NCBI GenBank assembly: GCA_019787685.1
Contig: JAHNUO010000007.1
Location: 1,674,001 to 1,738,000 of the forward strand
Reading direction: 5' to 3'
Source: Chiua virens
Taxonomy: Eukaryota; Basidiomycota; Agaricomycetes; Boletales; Boletaceae
DNA length: 64,000 bases
The notes under the pieces are model-generated. The model ran no database searches. It had not been told where the DNA came from and saw only the letters and a program-made list of their open reading frames with translations. Positions 56,137 through 64,000 of this stretch are shown here, one piece after another (within the stretch, counting starts at the first letter, position 1; each line of letters opens with the position of its first letter). The translations under genes were made by a program, and so were the position numbers.

Positions 56137-59100
56137 ATGTCCGACGTCGCATCCCTGCTCAGTGCTTCTCTACAGCCAGCATCCAGAAAACAGGCTGAAC
56201 AACAGCTCAACCAGCTCACAACACAGTCAGGTTTTCTCCCCCATTTACTCGCACTCATCCTCGACACCACACCCGATCGCGCGGTCCGTCTCGCGGGTGG
56301 CATCTACCTCAAAAACATCGCAAAACTCAGATGGGAAGAAGTGCGTGCTTGAGTCCGTGCACGTCCACAACTGACCCACCCAAGGATGTCGCGCCACTCC
56401 CCGAGCAAGACAGGTCCACCCTCCGGAGTCAGCTCGTCCCCGCAATGATCGCCCTCTCTCATCCCGCAGACAAGGGCATCCGTGCACAGATCGCAGAGTC
56501 TGTCGCCCTCATCGCAGAGCTCGACTTCCCCTCAAAGTGGCCCGATCTCATAGACGTGCGTCCCATCCCTCCCGATCGTGCACATCTAACTCCTTTTCCA
56601 GCAACTCGTCCTCTCCCTCTCCCCCACCGAATACAACGTCAATCTCGGCGTGCTCGAAACAGCCCATTCCATCTTTCGTCACTGGCGGTCCCAAGTCCGA
56701 TCCGACGAACTCTATTCCGAAATTAACCTCGTCCTCAGTCGCTTCATCAACCCTTTCCTCGACCTCTTTCGTCAAACCGCCACCCTCATCTTGAGTTCTC
56801 CGCTCCCATCAAACATCGATGTCGTGGCGCAGGCACAGATCTTGTTGGCAGAGATATTTTACGACTTTACGTGTCACGATTTGCCGCCCGCCATCGAGGA
56901 CACGCACGACGAGTTTTTCGCGCCTTCGACGGGGTGGTTTCAGCGCTTCTTGACGTGGGATCCACCAGAGCTTCGCAAAGACGTGTGTCTCGTGCTCGAC
57001 TGATGCGCATCATCTGACGTGCCTTACAGCCCGACGACGTCACACCGTCCCTCCCAGCGCGTCTCAAGACAGTCGTGTTCGAGATCACAGAGGTGCGTGG
57101 CGTGGCGTAGCCACATGGCCCGCGCTGAGCGCGAGTATCAGCTTTACATCAAACTCTACCCCGATCAACTCGCCAAATCCCCCGCCATCGAACACTTTGT
57201 CCAAACAGTCTGGCAACTCGTCGGATCCAACAACCTCCCCAACGTCGCAGATGACAACGTGCGTCTCGCACTTGTTTCACCACATCCCTCGTACCTAACC
57301 CAACTCGGTAGCTTGTCTCCCAGGCACTGCGGTTCATCTCGACCGCGATCCGTTCGGGATACTACAAACAACTCTTTTCTTCGCGCGATGTCATCTCCTC
57401 GCTCATCCAAGGCGTCGTCGTCCCCAATGTTTCCCTTCGCACACACGAACTCGAGCAGTTCGAAGATGACCCCCTCGAATTCATCCGACTCGATCTTGCC
57501 CTCCCATCTGGCGGAACCGTGGGTGGCGCTGGTGGCGTAGGGGGTGCCGGCGGGGAGGCCACCACACGGCGACAGGCAGCGGGAGACGTATTGCAAGCAC
57601 TCGTGGGGAGTGGGTATCGAACGGAGACGACAGAGATCGTGGGAGGGTGGATTCAGACGGGACTGGAAGCATATGGGAGGGACAGAGCGGCAAACTGGAC
57701 AGCAAAAGATTCGGCAGTGTATCTGTTGGGGGCGGTTGCGACCGAGGCGTCGACGACCCAGGTCTATTTCCTCTTGCACGCCTGTTCTGTGACTGATCGG
57801 ACATGGTAGGGTGTCACCTCGATCAATGCTCAAGTGGACGTGGTCAAGTTTTTCTCCGACCACGTGTTTCAGGATTTGCAAGCTGAGCAGGGGACGGTTC
57901 ATCCGATTCTCCAAGTCGACGCAATCCGCTTCCTGTTGACGTTCCGCAATCAAGTGTGTAGCAATGTCGCGCAGAGAGAGTGAACTTGACGATGCATACA
58001 GCTGACGAAAGAGCAATTGCTCGCCGTTCTGCCGCTCCTCATCAAACACCTTACGTCGGACAATTACGTCGCGTACACCTATGCCGCCATCACCATCGAC
58101 CGAATCTTGTTCATAAAAAAGGGCTCACTTTTGTTGTGCGTGCCTGTCTCGTCCTATCGAATGATACGCTCACGCTGTCTTCCAGGTTCACGCAAGCAGA
58201 CGTGCATGAATTCGCAGCTGATTTGTTGAACTGCAGTGCTCACCAAGATCGAAGGCGCGGGCACGCCCGAAAAAGTCGCCGAGAATGACCATCTCATGAA
58301 ATGTATGCGCCGGTTTTTTTGCTTCGACTCATTGCTCACGTCCCACCAGGCGCAATGCGCGTGATCGTGACCGCACGCCAAACGTTGACGCCCGTCTATC
58401 AACAGGTGCTTCCAGCGACTCGTTGGCATCCTTGGTACTATTTCCAAGAATCCGAGTAATCCCAACTTTGACCAGTATATTTTCGAGAGTATCTCAGCGT
58501 TGATGCGGTACGTCCAAAGACCACTTGTCGGCGGCGACGGCTTGACGCATAGACAGATTCGTCGTGCATGGTACTCCGGCGACGCTCGCGACATTTGAGC
58601 AGGCCTTGTTTGGCCCATTTACGATCATTTTACAACAAGATATCGATCGTCCGTGATGTCTTCACCTTGTCTTTCATTCTCTTGTTCATGCTGGTCCAGA
58701 ATACATACCCTACGTCTTTCAAATTCCTCGCACAGATGCTCTCGTTGCACAGGACGGGCGTCCCTGCCGAATATCGCAACTTGCTGCCCTTTTTACTTAC
58801 GCCTGCTTGCTGGCAACAAAAGGGCAGCATTCCGGGACTTGTGAAATTGTTGCGTGCGTTTTTGTCGCGGGACGCGCCAGAGATGTTGAGGGCGGGCCAG
58901 ATAGAACGGGTACTGGCGATCGTGCAGCAGCGATTGGTCCCGAGTAAGATGAATGACGGGTGGGGATTCGAATTAGTTGGCAGGGGGTGGTTCAGGACGT
59001 CGATCCGTGCGTTTGCCGTCGTTGTGGTCGTCGGAGAGGACTGACCTTGGTCGAACAGGGCCCAACTCAAGCAGTACATGCGCCCCCTCGTGATGACCTT

Positions 59101-59815
59101 GTTAAAGCGGATGCAGACGAACAAGACAGATAAATACGTGTACCATTTCACGCACTTTTTCTTGTTGACGATGGCGATCAACCGACGGGGGATGGGCCCT
59201 GATTACATGGTATCGACGGTGGAAGAGATTCAACCTCAGTACGTCGTCGTTTTTACGAACGACGGGATACTGACGTCCGTCGGTAGGTTGTGGTCACAAA
59301 TCCTGACGAACTTTGTGATACCACAAGTACCGAAGATGCCGACCAAGGATCGCAAGGTGATCGCAGTGGGATTGACGCGACTCTTGACAGAGAGCAAGGT
59401 CATGTTGTCCGAGCCCTGCGTCGCAGAACTGGTGGGTCTTTTTCTCTGCCGTTCCTTGTATGAACACCCTCGCTGAGGTCCGCCAGGCCCGTGGCGTTTT
59501 CAGCCCTTGTCAAGCTCTTTAGCGAGCCCCAATACCTCGCGTCCAAGGAGGACGACAAGGCAGGCGCAGGCGGGCTGACCGAGATCGACTACGAGGAACA
59601 AGCAGCGGGATACCAGGCGGCGTATTCGCGGTTGGCGGCAAGCGAGAGTGGCCTTGTCGATCCAGTGTCATACGTCGGAGACGTGCGGGCAGTTTTTGGG
59701 ACAGGCACTGAGTGGACACAAAGATGCTTTGGTTGGGTTTCTAGGGGCGTGTCAGGACGAGGTGGTGAGAGGGTTTTTGGAGGGATTAGTGAGAGAGGGA
59801 TTTTTGGTCGTGTAG
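56137..59815 (+). CDS. CSE1: Exportin CSE1/CAS, importin-alpha re-exporter (multi-exon; several one-base frame breaks)
   Basis: CSE1 returns importin-alpha to the cytoplasm with RanGTP. It starts at 56137 (MSDVASLLSASLQPASRKQAE). The importin-beta N-terminal domain is visible (RLAGGIYLKNIAKLRWEE), then the Cse1 block (RFINPFLDLFR, ILLAEIFYDFTCHDLPP). C-terminal HEAT repeats follow (YAAITIDRILF, ACWQQKGSIPGLVKLL). The tail ends VREGFLVV at 59813-59815. At least ten small GT-AG introns are implied. Compared with the expected continuous protein, single-base breaks lie near 58232 (extra T), 58726-58727 (extra C), 58978-58981 and 59690-59696. The protein is otherwise well conserved to its end, so consensus errors are the simplest explanation. 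Confidence 0.9.
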
Positions 59816-61934
59816 GGCAGTCTGTGAGAGGTTGTGGATTCATACACCCACTTTAAAATGATAGATTCTTCCAAAACGTCCCTTGAATTGCATTGGATTT
59901 GTACTTTGTATTCAACTTCTCATGCTACTACACGCTGCACGAACTTTCTCTGCTCGTTTGTGGACCCGTGTAAATGTTCCTACGGGCGTACTATCAGGAC
60001 CTCGAACAGGATCGGGTAGCAAGACTGGGTTCCGAGGGGGATGGGGACAAGGACAGATACGAGGCCGGATTGGTTTCGAATCCGAGTCCGTCGACGGAAC
60101 TCGCAACGACGTTCGAGCAGGCAAGCTATCCCGCACGGAAAGCGGTCAGTCGCACGTCGGATCCACGCCGAGGAAACAACAACGCGAATCATTGTCGATT
60201 CACTCGCGTAGAATGACACGCGAATTGAGACGACGGCAAGGTGAGTGTTCGATCAGTATCCGGGCCGAAGTAGCTGGTGTTTTCACACCAAAGAACTTGA
60301 AGGCGTTTCAGTCAGACAAGTGCGCGACGCGAACATCACCGGATGTCTGTGTTGAGTACAAAAGATGGGTTCTGGACGTCGTAGAAGGCATACCTGCGCC
60401 ACAGCCTGCTAGTGAATGATTTGAATGCGGACCGCCCTAGTGCGATATAACCTAACATTAATGTTCTTGGCCGCAGCGGCTACGCGATCAAATTCAGCTT
60501 ACGATCGGAAACGTCGTCACTTGCTGCAAAAGCTCGCTAGAAGATGAGGTTAGATTGGAGCCTGTTTGGGTTTTCAGTCCCATCTCATATACGACTCGAA
60601 CGCGCACATGTATTTCCCCAAGGTTACATTGACGTCATCCTTGACCCCGTTGGAGAAAAGGACGAATTTGACTGACAAATGCATGGCAAATGCGACCAGA
60701 CTAGCCAAACCGAATCGATGTAAAGACAATGATATTCAGAAAAGATGCGTATACAGAGACGCCCAATGATCGGTTTGGATATGCGTTGTCGTTAGAAGGA
60801 AACGAGATGGACAGATACTACACGCACCTCAAGTGACCTGTATATCAGGTCGTGATATGAATCCGTAAGCTTAAGACTCGGGCATAGAAATATTACGGTG
60901 TAACATGTAGGGGATCTCCAGCCCAGACGATCGTATTTTGGTGACGTGAGCGGGAGAAAGACACGTACTGACAGGATTTTTGCCAGTGTGTCTGAGTCAT
61001 ACAACCTGGACTTGTGTACCTTCCTAGCTCCAGACAATGTAACCAGCGAACGTCGGGAGAATGTCACGGCCGAGAGGTTGAATTCCTAATCGTCAGTATG
61101 GAATGTAGTGACGTCGTGAAGTGAATCGAAAAAGGAAAGGGAATATCGATGGTACCGGGAAGGCCGTGCCGATGGGCGTAGGTCGCTACGCGGGCTTCTC
61201 TCGGGAAATCCCGGATCGCGCCTCGGCTGGCGGTGCGGTATGCCGAAAAGTGCGTGTGAGCGCGACGAACGGCGGCGGTGATGCGGCGACTCGAATCCAG
61301 CGGTTCGCCAGAATGTCAGAGATTTGATTCCAATTCTGATTGGGCGGTTATTAAGTAATTATCAACCGGGACAAATTTGAAGCTGAATTGACGTAATCCA
61401 CTATCATTTGGCTTGCGATTCGCTCGGTCACACTTCATATCACCACATGTGACCAGATATTATGCGGCTTAATTATCTCTACGGTGTATGGCCAAATTTG
61501 AGGTTTTTGTTAGCATCATACGTGGTCACGCATGGTAATATGAAAGTGATTGTCTCTTGCTCGAGAATGTGGAATCTGAATCAGATGCTGACTATATGTG
61601 AGAGGTGATGGGCACTTCCGAGTCCAATTAGCCTGAGGCAGCTCATTAGGACAACGCGCTCGACAGTCCGAAGGTCATCGGATCACAAAACTGGTGCAGC
61701 TCTTCAGTGGAGATAGTACATAGTGTAACATACATAAGGTCGTGTCGCCAACTCGTCCCATCAGATTGGCCTGAGCACAATCATCGTAAGGGGTGATCAA
61801 TATCGGCAGTTTCTGCAATTCGTTTCAGTATAGCAAGATTCAGAACCTACAAACAAAAGCCTGTAAATAAGTTAGTTCCGGGAAATGTACATACAAGTCG
61901 TCAACTAAATAGTCGTCAAGTGCATGTCAAGTAA
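59816..61934. other. Intergenic region, no gene recognised
   Basis: Frames up to about 178 codons (59883-60419) occur but show no domain, no consistent splice pattern and biased composition only. CSE1 (+) and TYR1 (-) converge here. Confidence 0.5.
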
Positions 61935-63651
61935 CTATGTACGTAGTCCTAGTTTACACAATCCTGTCACAGGATTGGCCTCACTCTCAGATATCGCCTT
62001 AATCATCGCACTACCAATCCTGTTCGCCTCCTCGAACCTTGGTTCAAAGAACGCGGCCGTCCGCAAAAACCTGTCCTTGTACAAGTCAAAATTGCCAAAT
62101 GCGACGCATTGGCTCCATTCTCGCGCGGCAACTACAAACTCCAAGTCATCCGAACGGTGTGACACATCATGAATTGCCGCATGCAGTGCAGCGTCTAAGC
62201 GTTGGACCGAACGGAAGAGGTACTCTGCAGCACCGATCCATAGCCGGAACACGGGCGTCGCCGCAAGCGCGAGGTGGTCAAACGGTTGGATAGAGGAGCG
62301 GGCCCAGCAGTCCACCACCGCGAGGAGTGAGAGATGGGAGTTGCCTGGCGAGGCATTGCGCTTTGGGCTGCCACTGATCGTGAACCGATCGAGAACGTCT
62401 TCAGTGAGGAAGATGCACGTCTTTCCACCTTCCTCGTCTTCTTTGAGACCAAACACTTTCTGGCGTGCGGCATAAACGCGCTGTCGAAGGCTGTTATAAT
62501 CGCCGGCGAGCATAAGCTTGCACAATTCAGTGGTACTGGAGGCATATGTATCGATTTGGACTTGGGCCGAGGGGTTAAGGATGGCGAGACCCGCGTAGAC
62601 ATGCCATTTATTGGCGTAGATGCGAAGCATGATGTTGACCTTCACGGTCTCGATACCTCCGACGTAGTGGCCTTGCTCCCAGGGGTACGAACGTCTGGCA
62701 GCCCAAGCTGTACCCATGCTAACGTAAGACGTGAGCACTCGTCGGCTGGAAAGGTAAGGGAGGAAACACACGTTAGGAACGCGGCGTGAGTGACTGCCTG
62801 AACATTGGCAGTGAGGATATCGTGCTCCTCGTACGACATGTAGACATAGCGCGACTTGAAGCACCTGAAGATGTTCTCCACGAGCCGGACGGATTCGTCT
62901 GGGGCACGGTGCTGGATGATGACCTAAATATGGAAGTTGGAACGAAAACGGGGATGACGTAGCGAGGGTGAGTCAAAGACACGGTGATATGGGAACCAAC
63001 ACGTACGAATGGCTGGCCGACCGGAGAAATAGTCGGGCCGTGGAGGGAGTGTATTGACACAATGTGAACGTCTGTGGGAAGATGTTCCTCAAAGGCAGCT
63101 TTTTCCACAGCCTTAACGGAAGGTTTGTGCTGAGACGACGGCGCCAAGTTTGGTTGCTAGAAATGATGAATTTTCATTCAAAAGGTAGGGGATGCGTGTC
63201 AAGTATGAGAGGGTATGGCGGGCAAGGAAGTAGTACATACAAGAACCATATTGTTGTACTACACGGTCGATGAATTCGGCTTCCACGGAGTACATAATAA
63301 AATCCGAAGTCCGAGAGACGCAGTAGCCATCTTTGTGAACAGTGATGCCGGGGACATCTAAGAGGTGGGTGATGAGATCTGAGAACGGAACAGAATGGGT
63401 GGGAAACGAAGACCTTTGAAAGATTGTTTCAAGGACTCATATTTTTCAGGTAAATCACAGACGCTGATCCTACAGAGGTTGGAGGGACGACAAATCAGTG
63501 AAGGGAATATGTGAACCTACTTTTTCCAGCCGGCGTCAGAGAGATGCCTGGCATACATGGCACCCATGGCACCCATGCCGATCAAACCAATTGTAGGTTG
63601 CTGGTCGATGGGATGGTTGGGAGTGACATCAACGAAGATAGACCCGGTCAT
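61935..63651 (-). CDS. TYR1: Prephenate dehydrogenase (NADP+), tyrosine biosynthesis
   Basis: Converts prephenate to 4-hydroxyphenylpyruvate in tyrosine synthesis. It starts at 63651 (MTGSIFVDVTPNHPIDQQ), followed by the Rossmann motif GLIGMGAMGAMYARHL (GxGxxG at about residues 25-30). Early exons are 63651-63521, 63469-63414 and 63378-63247. The catalytic half has IHSLHGPTISPVGQPF, SYEEHDILTANVQAVTHAAF and, after another intron, MGTAWAARRSYPWE. The last exon runs to 61935 and carries the helical dimerisation part. Within exon 4 the frame needs one base less near 63120-63122 (to give SAQTSVKAVEKAAF), so there is one apparent insertion. The N-terminal dehydrogenase plus C-terminal extension is typical of fungal TYR1. 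Confidence 0.9.
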
Positions 63652-64000
63652 GGCTGGTAGAAAGAAAGAGAAAAGGTAGCGAAGGAGGCGGTGAGCTTAG
63701 CGACTAAATACTGGGACAAAGAGCGGGACTAGCCCCTTACTAGTACAGAATCAGGTTAGCAATGTGTACCCCATAATCACAATGTGCCGCCGCGTTTATG
63801 TCAACGTGCGGGGGATAAGAGTTGGTCGAAGCGAACAAAGTGTGGCCCATCCAAATCAAATCCAAACACGAGATTACTTCAACGTATTCTTTTTCTTACA
63901 ACAATTATTACCTATCATTAATTTTGACAAAACCCTTCCGAACGGTTTCACTATCCTCACTTTCGTCTCAAGTAAATTCAAGGTAATGGGAGAATCAGCG
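63652..64000. other. Upstream region of TYR1
   Basis: Presumably the promoter of the minus-strand TYR1 gene. I see no coding sequence in it. Confidence 0.45.

Noticed and set aside
1..64000. tRNA, rRNA or CRISPR arrays
   Set aside because: I looked for T-loop-like GTTCGA contexts and for regularly spaced repeats and found no convincing cloverleaf or array; a tRNA scan was not possible.

Overview
The window is nuclear DNA of a filamentous basidiomycete, most likely an Agaricomycete. The evidence is introns of about 50-100 bp with GT-AG (twice GC-AG) ends and TTGAT/CTAAC-like branch points, Ty3/gypsy chromoviruses with Tf1-like priming signals, and a Plavaka-type (CACTA-related) transposase. 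It splits into a repeat half (1-24.9 kb) and a gene half (25.8-64 kb).

Repeat half. A Plavaka DNA transposon, whose left part lies outside the window, has been hit by at least four insertions. Its transposase can be followed through all of them (12381-13102, 13812-14625, 15229-15483, 23028-23291). The insertions are: a gypsy element A (1-12380, left part outside); a 709-bp unit of uncertain class (13103-13811); a 603-bp solo LTR with TSD GCTAC (14626-15228); and gypsy element C with 740-bp LTRs and TSD GTATT (15484-23027). Element A is itself split inside its integrase by a complete element B (1862-9533, TSD TTAAC) with identical 718-bp LTRs and open gag and pol frames. Elements A and C are decayed, and the nonsense mutations I could compare with B fit CGA to TGA. 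B shows a self-priming PBS, a GGGTTTT -1 frameshift site at the gag stop, an integrase chromodomain, and a long conserved Pol extension ending in two zinc knuckles. A deleted pogo/Fot1-type transposon follows at 24087-24880.

Gene half. In order: secreted histidine-acid phosphatase/phytase (25798-27538, +); a Pro/Ser-rich unknown (32025-33399, -); a long Ser/Pro-rich unknown (34432-37806, +); a COMT-type O-methyltransferase (40022-41996, +) followed by a decayed partial copy; a small conserved unknown (45477-45977, +); an MFS drug:H+ antiporter (46333-48876, -); AP-1 clathrin adaptor mu (51477-53185, +); a CDC20-type APC/C activator (53404-55057, -); a single-pass membrane protein (55163-56092, +); the exportin CSE1 (56137-59815, +); and prephenate dehydrogenase TYR1 (61935-63651, -). 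These are scattered housekeeping and accessory genes and do not form a recognisable pathway cluster.

Several conserved genes (CDC20, CSE1, TYR1 and the small gene at 45.5 kb) carry one-base frame breaks inside otherwise well preserved protein. Because CDC20 and CSE1 are normally essential, consensus sequence errors are at least as likely as real pseudogenes. Gene models here come from reading frames and splice signals by eye. No database search was possible.
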